Origin: Podospora bellae-mahoneyi | Lineage: Eukaryota; Ascomycota; Sordariomycetes; Sordariales; Podosporaceae | DNA: 64,000 nt | Direction of reading: 5' to 3' | NCBI RefSeq assembly: GCF_035222275.1 | Contig: NC_085881.1 | Coordinates: 2,666,001-2,730,000 of the forward strand | Shown: in pieces, positions 1-11,616 of the stretch | Numbering within the stretch: the stretch's first letter is position 1 | Layout: each line of letters begins with the position of its first letter | Translations under genes and position numbers: made by a program | Notes under the pieces: model-generated | The model's database searches: none | The model's input: only the letters and a program-made list of their open reading frames with translations | What the model was told of the DNA's origin: nothing

Positions 1-1391
1 GGGGAGGTGATGAGCTCGGGGAGGTGGGTTACTGTATTTGGGAAGAGGAAGAGTCTGAAAACCGCTCCGTGGAGAGGGATCTTTTGTGGAAAGAGGAGGA
101 GATGGGGATTGATTCGTAGATTGGGATGCTGTTCTCAGAGGTGGGCGGAGAGTCACCTCTGATGATGCTGCTGAGCTTTTGGGACAAGGATACTTGTGGT
201 TGTGACATGTTGTTGGGGAGGAAAGTTTTATATCAGTGTGGAAGAGTGAAATTCGGGAAGTATCAAGGGACGGCTGATGAGGTGAGGAATGAGGGAAGCC
301 CGTCATCTTTCTAATCTCTTGTCCAGAGCACATCTGTAGCTGGAAGCATTTCCTGTCCATCAGAAGACTCTGACACCAAGCCATGACATCCAACTACTAC
401 CATCTCATCCGCGGCTGTCCTGCAAAGGCATTAAAAATGCATGTAATGCCATCGGTTCAGCCATCCCCCACGTCCATGTGCAGCAAGACAACATTACTAG
501 CGCCACGGGCCGCTGCAACTTCAAGCCATCAAGTCCAGTGTCAAGACAGCAGCTACACACGTGTAGAGTGCTATTGTTGGTACACTAGGAAATCGTATAG
601 TAGGATTCAGTGAGGATTTCGGGCATTTATAATACACACGTTGGCCGGATTCTCTATGATGCGTTCCTAGTCTATCCCCAAAGCAATGACCGAGAGACGG
701 GCTTGAGGGGAATAAAAGCTTGTTCAGGCGTTGTAAATGATAAGGAATATGTTTTTATGTGTGGGGTAGGCTGGTAGTAAAAGTGTGATTGATATCAGTT
801 GGTTGATCTAGATTTGTTGGGCTAGTCACCTAGGAAAGTCACTGGCCGCGAAAAGAGAGGCCAAAAGGCCAGAGATTGGTTGACCAAATAGGTATTACAA
901 TATTGGTTGTTGGTTGTTCTGTCTAAAAGTAAACAAACAGGAAATCCGGCCTTAAAAGCAACCCAGGTGTGGGTCTGGTGAATGACAGGCCCTTTGTCAG
1001 GTGCCCACATGATTGGTATTGAGTTATGGCGCGATGAGAGAGGCGCATCGTAAATACAACAATGAGTGCTATCAACACCGCATAGGAAGTTCTTGCGAAT
1101 GTGTAGATAGTTGTATTCAGACTAGGCCCGAGGCCTTCAAAGATGGCGTCGAAGTAGAAGATCTCCTCACACGTGCGTCGAAGCTGGGAATGTCATTTGT
1201 CGTCCGTGCTGAAATATCGGGAGAGGGTTGCTATAAAAGCTCTAAACTATATCCATTTAATCCGTTTGCTTCATCTACTATACTCCCAGACTCCCATTGT
1301 ATATTCGTTTTCTCAATGGCTTCGTACTTACCCAATTCCTTTGCATTAGCCACTACCATTACGGGCCTGATCACTGCAGTAAAGTCATTGT
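1..1391. other. Intergenic, no gene seen
   Basis: Only short overlapping ORFs without domain signature or plausible splice structure occur here. The stretch may hold the end of a gene lying to the left of the window, but I see no supporting motif. No RNA gene was recognised. Confidence 0.5.
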
Positions 1392-1866
1392 TGTGACCTT
1401 CCAGTAGGAGGGTCCAGTTGGGAGGCTTCCGGAGAGGCTCCTGGGGATGCTCGGTGAGGAGGGTCCCGGAGGAGGCTTTCAGGAAGCTCTTCCGGAGGCT
1501 CACCTGAAGGCTCCAAGCGTGGCGAACGGCGCAGACACCGGAGGCACACGGGAGTGAGACTCTTGGTGAGAGTCTCTGGCAACGGAGGATGCGGAGTGAC
1601 TCGAAATGACCGGTTTTTCTTATGGGAAAAGCAGCTTCGAAGGGTCACGCAACATGCCCCGGTGCCGTGGAAATAAGGAAATGAAGGAAAGAAATGACAC
1701 TGAAATGAACAGGCAAGCCAAAAGAATGATATGACTTGTGTTCAAAGATTAAAGATAGATGGGGAGCTATGGTGAGAGCGTCCCAAGGCAAGGCCTTTTA
1801 CACTACGGAATCGAGGGTCCCGGGACCCAGTGTGATCATCCACCTGTGGCTCGGAGGGTCACAACA
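1392..1866 (+). repeat. LTR-like dispersed repeat, copy 1
   Basis: This 475-nt segment and the one at 9063-9434 are diverged copies of one repeat. Both start TGTGACCTTCC and end near CACCTGTGGCTCGGAGG. Between these ends they share GAGGCTCC-rich blocks, an AAATGAAG(G/A)AAAGAAAT block and GGGGAGCT...GAGCGTCCCA. The ends of copy 1 are near-perfect inverted repeats (TGTGACCTTCC / GGAGGGTCACA), as in the TG...CA ends of LTRs. I found no matching target duplication on either side, and no gag or pol ORF nearby, so solo LTRs or another short repeat family are both possible. Confidence 0.55.
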
Positions 1867-3056
1867 GTTATGCTTCTTCTTTATCATATGAGGCAGCTCC
1901 CATGATGACTTTACCGCGGTGGCTAAGCCCGCGAGAGCGGCAGCTGACGCTCAAGAACTGGGTAAAGTATGAAGCTATAGAGATACAGGTACCGGTAGTT
2001 GAATGAGAGTAGAGTGGATAAGCAAAGCGGGAATGAATGTGTCACAGTGCCAACCAAGGACTAGGTAAGGTCTCTTGTTATTGCACGAAGGAGAGAGAGA
2101 GAGGAGCGAAGCTCTCCGAACTAGAGACCTGCTCTGCTGTATGACTAAGCCGCTATCCCTCAAGGTTGGTCTGGTGCGGCGACAGAATGGAGGTAACTGC
2201 GGGCGTTTTGTACTTACCGACCCTTACGTAGAGTTAAATGCTATAAACCGATTTTAAATCCAACCTAAATAGGCAGCGAGTCAAGTACTGATTATTTTCG
2301 ATGTCAACTGAAACTACAAACCTAGTGTTGTGTGGGTAGCCACAACTGGCTCCATAAGGAGCTTGGGCCAACCTGGGCTGGTTTGTTTGGGTCTGCAAGA
2401 TTTCTCGGTTTGCCTTTCCATAGTTAATATCAATCAACACTTTTATACCAACACCTAGTAAAGCGAATGCCTCCGCTGCCGAATAAGCGAGCGCAAGGAA
2501 CTGTAGGCGTGAATCTCATTGTCACTTACCGTAGTTTCTGAGTGCTGTGCGGCTACACGCTACAGGACATGATCGGATGCACTCTGTCAATTGGGCCCAC
2601 TGTTAAGGAATTAATATCTTGGCAGTGGGACCTGAGCCACTGGGTTCGACAACACCAGAATTGACACCTTTTTGGATCCCATATACGATTTGACACACAC
2701 CAACGGGAACGCCGCCAATCACGATGCTTCGAATTATGCGCGGTGGCGGCCTGCCCTCCAGGCGACAAAATGCACAGCGAGTGACCCATGCAAACGCAAC
2801 ACCTTGACAATGGCGACTACAATAACCACCTTCAACCTCCTCAATCAGACCGACCGGTATTCACGCTACGAACTCGACAGCTACTTACGGTAGATAGTTC
2901 TCGCCTGTCTAGCAGCTACCCCATTTCACCTGCTGATTTACTGTGACTCCAGTCCCGCGAACATTAGCCGGCCGCTCGCGCGACTGGTTGCCGCACCGCC
3001 GAACATTTAATTCGTATGAATCGCTGCCGAGAGAGCTGAACCTGGCTGCCTGTGTA
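1867..3056. other. Intergenic, upstream of the NLR gene
   Basis: No credible coding region. It contains the 5' flank of the HET-NACHT-WD40 gene and a short GA-rich run near 2087-2110. The reading frame of the NLR gene is open upstream of its ATG back to about 2943, but the family starts at the methionine at 3057. Confidence 0.45.
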
Positions 3057-6000
3057 ATGCGGCTCCTTGAACGTGACGATACCGGCGACTTCCACCTGAA
3101 GGACTTGCCCAGCAACGCGATTCCGCCTTACGCCATACTCTCACACACATGGGGCGATGAAGAGGTCCTCTTCAAAGATCTGGTGGATGGTACGGGCAGG
3201 AAAAATGCAGGCTATGCTAAGGTTCAGTTTTGCGGAGATCAAGCCTGGCGCGATGGGCTGAAATACTTCTGGATCGACACATGCTGCATCGACAAGTCAG
3301 ACGCTGTCGAGCTCCAGCACGCTCTCAACTCCATGTTCCAGTGGTATCGTAACGCCATCAAATGCTATGTCTATCTCACAGACGTCTCAATCAGCAAGCA
3401 GGATGCCGACGGCAACTCTAGTTGGGAACTGGCTTTTCGGACATGCAGATGGTTTACCCGAGGATGGACTCTGCAGGAGCTTATTGCTCCAACGATCGTT
3501 GAATTCTTCTCTAAGGAGTGCGAGCGTTTGGGGGATAAAAAGTCTTTGGAACAAGAAATCCATGATATAACCGGAATTCCTCTAAAAGCTCTTCAGGGAA
3601 GACCTCTATCCGATTTCAGTATTGCCGAACGAATGGCGTGGATAGAGAAGCGCGATACAAAACTTGAGGAAGATAAGGTTTACTCGCTATTCGGTATCTT
3701 TGACGTGCACATACCGGTTATTTACGGCGAAGGAAAACAGAAGGCATTGAAGCGGCTGCGAGACAAGATCCGCGAGGATTTTCTCTGTTTAGGAAAGCTG
3801 TGGTCCGCTGACCCGCGAGACCCGCACCACGAGAAGGAGCGCATCGAGCTAGCAAAGGGTGGTCTGCTGGCTGATGCTTACCGCTGGGTCCTTGACAACC
3901 CCGAATTTCTGCAATGGCGCCATAACTCAGAGAGTCGACTTCTCTGGATCAAGGGCGACCCTGGCAAAGGCAAGACCATGTTGCTCTGCGGCATCATCGA
4001 CGAGCTAGAGCAACCCATCACTGCTAGTGGTGGCAACTTGGCGTATTTCTTTTGTCAAGCTACCGACTCGCGCATCAATAGCGCAATTGCCGTGCTACGG
4101 GGGTTGATTTACCTCCTTGCTCGCCGACAACCGCGTCTTCTCTCTTATCTGCCCGAGAATACGTACGCTTCCGACGACGCAATGGCATGGGTCGTTCTAT
4201 CGAAGGTTTTACGGCGTATGCTAGAAGATCCAGACTTGAAGGAAACCTACCTGGTCATTGATGCCCTTGACGAATGCGTTATCGACCTACCCAAACTTTT
4301 GGATTTCGTCGTCATTTCACCAGGACGCGTCAAGTGGCTCTTATCAAGTCGGAACGAGGTTCTTATTGAGGAGAAGCTGAAACCAGATGTTGGGCGGACG
4401 AGACTTAGTCTCGAGTTGAAAGCGAATGCGATGCAAGTGTCTCACGCCATCGATGCGTATATCGACGGCAAGCTATCAGGTCTCGCATCACTTCAAGACG
4501 ACACGCCGTTGAAAAATCAAGTGCGGGATATTTTGCACCAAAAGGCAAACGGCACGTTCCTCTGGGTTGCTCTCGTTATACAAGAGCTCAGTGAGGATGA
4601 TGTTGAGAGCTGGCATGCTCTTCAAATCGTCGAAGAAGTGCCGCCAGGCCTAGATAGGATGTATGATCGCATGTTGAATGAAATCAGTCGGCACAAAAGG
4701 GACTCGGAATTTTGCCGGCGCATACTCTTGGTGGCCACGGTTGCATATCGCCCACTCTACTTGGACGAAATAGGCAGCTTATCTGAATTACCGGAGCAAA
4801 TTGTGGGATTGACAGAGAATATTAGGAAAGTCGTGGCTAAGTGCGGATCGTTTCTCACCATCCGAGAAGACAAGATCTACCTTATCCATCAGTCAGCCAA
4901 GGACTACTTAAGCGCATCCGCCTTGATCTTCCCCCATGGGGCACCAATTGCCCACCGGTATATATGCACTCGATCGCTAGAGCTTATGTTTCAGAAGTTA
5001 AGACGCGACATGTACGGCTTAGTTAGCCCGGGATTTCCTATCGACCAGGCCCGCACGCCAGAACCGGACCCTCTTGCGACAGTACGGTATTCGTGCGTCT
5101 TCTGGGTTGACCACCTCCGCGATTCGATTTCTGATAAAGACACGCCACAACGCAACACACTGGATGCGGTTCAGACATTCCTTGAACAGAAGTATCTTTA
5201 CTGGCTCGAAGCTCTTAGTCTACTCCGAGCTATATCGGAGGGTGTCATTGCCATAAGAAAGCTTGAGGGCTTACTGGTAGGAATAGCTTACTAAGACGAG
5301 ACAGCCATACTAACAGAAATATAGGGGCGAACTCATCAAAGGCAGCTAACAACCTTTATTCGGGATGCGCACCGGTTCGTTCTCTCCTACAGATGGATAA
5401 TCGAGCAAGCCCCTCTTCAGGCGTATACATCAGCCCTCGTATTTGCACCGGTTGGCAGTCTAGTAAAGAAGAGATTTAGGACGGAAGAACCTAGCTGGAT
5501 CAGTACAAAGCCAGTAGTAGAAGCGGACTGGAATGCATGCCTCCAGACACTCGAAGGCCATAGGGGCTCGGTTTCCTCGGTTGCCTTTTCAGCGGATGGC
5601 CAGCGGCTCGCATCCGGTGCGAACGACGGTACCGTCAAGATCTGGGATCCCTCCTCGGGACAATGCCTCCAGACGCTCGAAGGCCATTGGGGCTCGGTTT
5701 CCTCAGTTGCCTTTTCAGCGGATGGCCAGCGGCTCGCATCCGGTGCAGACGACCGTACCGTCAAGATCTGGGATCCCGCCTCGGGACAATGCCTCCAGAC
5801 GCTCGAAGGCCATAGGGCCTGGGTTACCTCAGTCGCCTTTTCGGCGGATGGCCAGCAGCTCGCATCCGGTGCAGACGACGGTACCGTCAAGATCTGGAAT
5901 CCCGCCTCGGGACAATGCCTCCAGACGCTCGAAGGCCATTGGGGGAGGGTTTCCTCAGTTGCCTTTTCGGCGGATGGCCAGCGGCTTGCATCCGGTGCAG

Positions 6001-7292
6001 ACGACGGTACCGTCAAGATCTGGGATCCCGCCTCGGGACAATGCCTCCAGACGCTCGAAGGCCATTGGGGCAGGGTTTCCTCAGTTGCCTTTTCGGCGGA
6101 TGGCCAGCGGCTCGCATCCGGTGCAAACGACGGTACCATCAAGATCTGGGATCCCTCCTCGGGACAATGCCTCCAGACGATCGAAGGCCATAGGGGCTCG
6201 GTTTCCTCGGTCGCCTTTTCGGCGGATGGGCAGCAGCTCGCATCCGGTGCAGACGACGGTACCGTCAAGATATGGGATCCCGCCCCGGGACAATGCCTCC
6301 AGACGCTCGAAGGCCATAGGGGCTCGGTTTCCTCGGTTGCCTTTTCGGCGGATGGCCAGCGGCTCGCATCCGGTGCAGACGACGGTACCGTCAAGATCTG
6401 GGATCCCGCCCCGGGACAATGCCTCCAGACGCTCGAAGGCCATAGGGGCTTGGTTTCCTTGGTCGCCTTTTCGGCGGATGGCCAGCGGCTCGCATCCGGT
6501 GCAGTCGACGGTACCGTCAAGATCTGGGATCCCGCCTCGGGACAATGCCTCCAGACGCTCGAAGGCCATAGGGGCTTGGTTTTTTCAGTTGCCTTTTCGG
6601 CGGATGGCCAGCAGCTCGCATCCGGTGCAGTTGACGGTACCGTCAGGATATGGGATCCCGCCTCGGGACAATGCCTCCAGACGCTCGAAGGCCATAGGGG
6701 CTCGGTTTCCTCGGTCACCTTTTCGGCGGATGGCCAGCGGCTCGCATCCGGTGCAGTCGATGGTACCGTCAAGATCTGGGATCCCCCTTCGGGACAATGC
6801 CTCCAGACGCTCGAAGGCCATAGGGGCAGGATTTCCTCAGTTGCCTTTTCGGCGGATGGCCAGCAGCTCGCATCCGGTGCAAACGACGGTACCGTCAAGA
6901 TCTGGGATCCCTCCTCGGGACAATGCCTCCAGACGATCGAAGGCCATAGGGGCAGGGTTTCCTCGGTCGCCTTTTCGGCGGATGGCCAGCGGCTCGCATC
7001 CGGTGCAAACGACGGTACCGTCAAGATCTGGGATCCCTCCTCGGGACAATGCCTCCAGACGCTCGAAGGCCATAGGGGCAGGGTTTCCTCAGTCGTCTTT
7101 TCGGCGGATAATCAGGGGGCGCATGGGTATGTGTTGCGGCCAGACACGACCTGGGTCATCTATAACGGCCAGAATGTGCTATGGTTACCACCTGAATACC
7201 GCCCAACCTGCACTGCAATCCAGGGGCGGATAGTAGCTATTGGTTGTTCATCAGGGCGAGTTTTTACTATTGGCTTTTCAAGAGACAAATAA
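3057..7292 (+). CDS. HET-NACHT-WD40 NLR-type incompatibility protein (HET-E/HET-D/HNWD family)
   Basis: CDS join(3057..5276,5325..7292), 1395 aa. The 48-nt intron (GTAGGA...TACTAAC...ATAG) removes an in-frame TAA at 5292 and joins the NACHT part to the WD40 part in frame. The start MRLLERDD and the text of the first ~200 residues match the HET domain of Podospora HET-E closely (PPYAILSHTW, WIDTCCIDK, RGWTLQELIAP, YSLFGIFDVH). The NACHT P-loop GDPGKGKT lies at residues 300-307 and Walker B LVIDALDE near 399-406. Twelve almost identical 42-residue WD40 repeats run from residue 812 to 1315, followed by a degenerate thirteenth and a unique C-terminus. In this family the WD40 domain senses a partner and the HET domain triggers heterokaryon-incompatibility cell death; the partner here is unknown. 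The gene looks intact. It lies between two copies of an LTR-like repeat. Confidence 0.93.
5538..7175 (+). repeat. Tandem array of 126-bp WD40-coding repeats
   Basis: Units start at 5538, 5664, 5790, 5916, 6042, 6168, 6294, 6420, 6546, 6672, 6798, 6924 and 7050, exactly 126 bp apart. Units 1-12 are nearly identical at the DNA level and the thirteenth decays after about 60 nt. Each unit runs from CLQTLEGH to DPxSGQ. Differences concentrate at unit positions 9-14 (for example RGS, WGS, RAW, WGR, RGL, RGR), 29 (N, D or V), 31 and 39. Such homogeneity implies unequal exchange or conversion within the gene, as known for the HNWD family. Confidence 0.95.
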
Positions 7293-9062
7293 TACATTTT
7301 CAAATTCTCTCCCTTCGTTCTCTTTAATTCATTTCTCTAGCTTGACAAGAGAAGGGCCTGGGAGGATGGGTCAATTTATAGATATTTTCGGAATTCTAGC
7401 ATATCCAATGAGGCTAATATTAGTTCCTTCAAGAGGCAAATTGATGGTAACATTTTAGTCCTGCTCAGCTCTGCTCGGTTCCGCGACAGCGTGGAATCAG
7501 GTATCTCAGTACGTGATTGCTTCGGGAAGAGGGCAACTGTCCTCTATGACTCACCTTTTCCACAGTAGATTGGAATCGCTACTCGCACATATCGGATTCC
7601 TCAGCGCCCTTCCGAATCGAGTCAGACAATTCTGCAAAGAATTGGCCCAGTGGCGACGAGCCGTAACGCCACTTCCACGATGCCGCGAGGTTCCACAAGT
7701 CAGCCAGTTGTTGGCGCGAAGCTGTCCTAACGGAGCGGGTTGCGGCTGTTACACGTCAACGATTAACCACGCAGCGAACTGCAAGTCCTGAGTCAGTAGT
7801 CGGAAAGAGAAGCGAGCAAATAACCCACAGGCGTCATAGACAGCTGTGTTAATGGCTCATGCATATTTAGACGGGATCTCTCAGAAGTAGGATGCTACTC
7901 TGTGAAGGTGAATATGATGGGGTTTGCTACTGTGTTATTGTATTGCTTGTCCTCCTTGTCCTTCAAAACGAGAAGAACCTCCATTATATCTATACATGGC
8001 GATAAAGTTGGCGGCAAATGGTACCATATCCAGCTGAAATGGTTACGTCAGTTCAGCTCCCCTGAGCTCCATTCAGCTTGGTTGACCAGAACTCCTTCCT
8101 GTCTGACAAGATCATCCAGCTTGGCAGATGCCTGAGGTCATGACAGTCACGGACCGCTAGAGAGGCCTTATTCGCACTCGGTCCGAATGGAGGTTGAACT
8201 GCAAATCCCATCTCTACCATATAATAGGGTGTCAAACGCCCAGTCGGTCCTGGACAGCTTGCAAGAAGAGCTCTAGGCAGTGGGCGCAGGTCTACGCCTC
8301 TCCCCCCCCCCAAAAAAAAAAAAGAACAGGCTTGCCACGCTGCTAAAACCTCCTAAAAATGAAGCTATCTACAACCTTGCCGTCGTCAAACCATGGAGCC
8401 TTCACTACCCTATTAATCCTCCCTGATTTGGTCAAGGCGCTAGGTACTGCACTCTCGCCGTCCCCGGGCCCCTTTGTGATTCTCGTATCCTGGCTGCCGG
8501 GTGCCCTTCGGGACCCCTTCGTATCGTGATGTCTCCCTCCTCTGGGTTCCTCTCGAAAAGGTATGCTTCCACTGCATCCTTATTGCATTCCAAATAAAAC
8601 TCCGAAGATGTATTCGATCTAGAACTTCTTCTCCTCTAAAAGAAAGAATAATTTTGACAAGCTGTATTATCCGTTGTTTGCTGCAATTTGGACACCGGTT
8701 GCCTCATGCCTCACCCACCTTTCATGGCAGTTTTCACACATCCCATGACCTTCGATTGGCGTTGTTATTTATGTAGGTACGTTGACGAAATACAGGGTAT
8801 CTATTCGAAAGCCACTTGCTATATTTTGACGTAAGCCTCTCTGTCCCAGTTATACTTCTATCGAAATAGACGTGGTAATCGGTGCTATAGACGCGCACCT
8901 ATTCTCCCTTATGTATTGTTTGCTAACGACATATGTGAGGAAGAAGATAGTAGGTATAACAAAAAATGTAGCCGCAGGACATGCACGCTAGTATCGTGCC
9001 AAAGTTACTACTCTTTTGGATAACGGTGGAACAGGTATGATAATTGCAAATAGTATCGTTGA
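7293..9062. other. Intergenic, no gene seen
   Basis: Nothing recognisable beyond the 3' flank of the NLR gene and a C/A homopolymer run near 8300-8324. ORFs here are short and lack known motifs. This may be old degenerate repeat DNA. Confidence 0.45.
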
Positions 9063-9434
9063 TGTGACCTTCCGGTAGGAGGGCCCTGATGGGAGGCTCC
9101 CAGGGAGACTCCCCTTGGAGGCTCCATGAGGCCCAATGACAGTTCCCAGAGGAATGTCCCGTTGAGAGGGCCTCGGCGAGCTCCGAGTCGTGGCTTCCGG
9201 CGACGATGCTGGAAGCTCAAGGGTGAGGCCTCTAACTGAGAGTCCTCATTAAATACGAAATGAAGAAAAGAAATTGATGAACACCCAACACAAAGCATAC
9301 GATCCGTGTGTTATGGTAAAGAGTGCTGGGGAGCTCTCAAAGGAGCGTCCCAGACCGAGGCTTTGTATATGTGAGCTACGGAGCGTCCTAGACCTGCAGG
9401 TACCCCTCCACCTGTGGCTCGGAGGCTCAGAACA
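9063..9434 (+). repeat. LTR-like dispersed repeat, copy 2
   Basis: About 372 nt, the diverged second copy of the repeat at 1392-1866, in the same orientation. It shares the start TGTGACCTTCC, the AAATGAAGAAAAGAAAT block, GGGGAGCT followed by GAGCGTCCCA, and the end CACCTGTGGCTCGGAGG. It is shorter than copy 1, lacking roughly 100 nt of its middle. No coding sequence of a retroelement lies between the two copies; the NLR gene does. Confidence 0.55.
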
Positions 9435-9649
9435 GGCTTCATACTTCCTTCCTAGTTTAGATAACTATCTAGTGAAGTAAAGTCTGGGAACCCACTTTAC
9501 TATGTGCTTTAGGCATATAGTTAAACCATTATCGAAATCTTATCTATATTTACGATGACCTCTTCCAGAGCTGGTCGAAAATTGTAATAGCATTTCGGAC
9601 ATCATTACACCTCTGAGAACAGAAGCTCTTACCACACACCAGAATAATT

Positions 9650-10683
9650 AACCTCCCCTTCACCGTCGCTGCTTTTAGCCTCCTAGGTAGTGCTGCTACT
9701 TAAATACAGTACACTAGTATATATATTACCGCGATAGCTACTACGTGTACTACGGCTATAACCCTCTCCCTAACTAGCAACGTTACCGGAAGAATATTTG
9801 ATCGATTCGTCTAAATCTGGCTCGAAAATGTCGATTATATCGACGCTATCGCTAACCGCAAGTACCCCTTTACCAACCTCCCCCCTTATCCAGTCACTAA
9901 CCTCCCTCCCCCCAGCTAACCACGTTTACCTCGCTACCCAAAGTATATCTCTAATAAACTACATCGCCCGCACCCACCCCTCTCAACCGGACTATATCGC
10001 CGTCGCAGCCGACACCCGCCACAGCATCTCCGACAACAACGTCCACCGCCTTTGACGCCTCCATCAAAGTCTGTTGTTGACTTCCTCGAACCCGGCGGCA
10101 TCTCCTGGTCCATCTACCAGGAAGACATGCCTTGTGTGTTCAATTCCTCCCTTTCCGCCTTGAACTGGGACTAACACCTCCCCCCAGACTCCGGCTTCCA
10201 AGGCCCCCTCCTACGCCTCGGGCTCCTACGTCCGCAAACAAAACCCCCTCGCCAGTTTTGACTCCGTCACCGGCTCCATTTGCCGCTCAGCCAAGTGCAA
10301 GAAACTTCACAATGTTCGAAAAAGATCTCGCATCCAACAAGCTCCCCCAGTGGATGTTCCTCACGCCCAACATGGACAACTCTGGCCATGACACCTCTGT
10401 TGCCTACGCCGGGAGATGGGCACGGAATTTCATCACCCCTTTGCTGGCTGATAGCAAGTTTAACATCCCGCGGACGTTGGCCATGTTGACTTTTGATGAC
10501 GGGTCGTACAGCAGAAATAACCAGGTTTATGCTGTCTTGTTGGGGAGTGCTGTCCCGACGAACAAGAGGGGGACCACGAATGGGACGGCGTATGGACATT
10601 ATAGTGTGCTGAAGACGGTGGAGGTGAATTGGGGGTTGGGGAACTTGGCGCAGAATGATGTGGGTGCGAATGCCTTTTTCTAA
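9650..10683 (+). pseudogene. Secreted acid phosphatase (phosphoesterase family), decayed
   Basis: Pieces in different frames line up in order with fungal secreted acid phosphatases. A degenerate signal-like start is followed by SNVTGRIFDRFV, a stop, then IWLENVDY; next THPSQPDYIAVAA, VVDFLEPGGISWSIYQEDMP, SGFQG, SYVRKQNPLASFDSVTGS, then NFTMFEKDLASNKLPQW and FITPLL to the C-terminal WGLGNLAQNDVGANAFF. One intron still looks valid (10134-10187, GTGTGT...CTAAC...CAG) and restores MPYSGFQG. Damage: TAA at about 9812 where the family has Gln, and frame changes near 10050, 10205 and 10300. The 5' part (about 9480-9880) is AT-rich. The CAA-to-TAA change and AT bias fit RIP, while the 3' half is well preserved. 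Not functional as it stands. Confidence 0.72.
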
Positions 10684-10989
10684 GAGGATGATGCCTCTGA
10701 GCCCCCGAGTTGGGGGTCAATTTGTTGTTGCTTGGCAGGGTTGGGGTTAGAAGGGGGGGTGGGGGGGTGGGAGGAGGTACGATGGTTATGCATTCCAACT
10801 AGTCTAGGTACACTTTACAACTTCTGGTCATTGGCAGGTAGTGTTCTTGAAATGTGATGATGAAGCTCGGTGAAAAACAATAGATATTATCAATGCCAAA
10901 CGCTATTAGATCTGTTTTCCCGAGATGGAAACATGAAGTTGACAGCCAGAGCTGCCTGATATTCAAGCAAGAAGTCCAAGTGAAACACA

Positions 10990-11616
10990 TCAAATCCCAG
11001 CTATCATAAAGCCAACCAAGCCCAACACGCCAGCAACGGCGCCGACACCCCCATGAACAGCCGCAGCACCGGCAGTGACAACAGGACCAGTGCTTGTGAT
11101 GACAGGAGCGCCAGTTCCAGAAGCGACACCGCTGGTCGTGACGGTAGCGATAGTGGTGGGAGCAGGTCCATCGCAGTGCCAGTGGTCGCCATGAGGTTCG
11201 CACCCGATGGAAGCGGTTGGGCTGGGGGGCAGGACACCGGCGCTGTGGTCGTCATGGTCGTGGCCCTCTTCGTCCTCATGATCATGATCCTCTTCATCAT
11301 GATCATGGTCCTGTTCGTGGTCATGGTCGTCATCATGGGCGGCAGCCGTGGTGGTGGCAGGAACAGCAACGACCTCGGAAGCGGTGATGATCACCGGAGT
11401 CGCAGTCGTTGCGGGGGCGGTCTCGCGGGGTCCATCGCAATGCCTTTGGGAAGGTAAAGTCAATGACTATTCAGATGTTTTTACGAAATGGGAAAGTGCT
11501 CACCAGTGATCACCATGAGGCTCACACCCGACAGACTCGGTAGGCGAAGGTGCCAACTCCTGGGCTGCCGCAAAGGCGCTGAGGGCGAGGATGATGGCGG
11601 CAGAGGGTGTCTTCAT
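10990..11616 (-). CDS. His/Asp-rich GPI-type surface protein with two DHWHC motifs
   Basis: CDS complement(join(10990..11443,11504..11616)), 188 aa. Residues 1-18 form a signal peptide (MKTPSAAIILALSAFAAA). The motif GCEPHGDHWHCDGP occurs twice; the 60-nt intron (GTGAGC...CAAAG) splits the first copy inside its Trp codon and splicing restores it. Between the copies lies a tract of about 30 residues made almost only of His, Asp and Glu (HDHEQDHDHDEEDHDHEDEE). The C-terminus GPVVTAGA plus a hydrophobic tail looks like a GPI-attachment signal. I know no named family for the motif; Cys/His spacing and the acidic-His tract suggest Zn, Cu or Ni binding at the cell surface (inference). A CAAGGT zinc-response core lies about 340 bp upstream. 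A related gene with three motif copies lies at 13449-14329. Confidence 0.85.

Noticed and set aside
5417-7024. 535-codon minus-strand ORF and 566-codon plus-strand ORF (5533-7233) over the WD40 array
   Set aside because: They arise because the 126-bp unit, a multiple of three, happens to lack stops in these frames. The WD40 frame is the real one.
5538-7175. CRISPR-like regular repeats
   Set aside because: The 126-bp period codes for WD40 repeats without spacers, in a eukaryotic gene.
1392-9434. Complete LTR retrotransposon bounded by the two repeats
   Set aside because: No gag, protease, RT or integrase motif lies between, the ends lack a target duplication, and the interior is the NLR gene.
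10132-10683. Independent 183-aa gene
   Set aside because: Its first 50 codons are an out-of-frame reading of the acid phosphatase intron and exon; only the later part matches the family.
11004-11457. Alternative-frame ORFs on both strands over the His-rich tract
   Set aside because: Low-complexity GAT/CAT repeats keep several frames open; only one frame has signal peptide, repeated motif and a frame-keeping intron.
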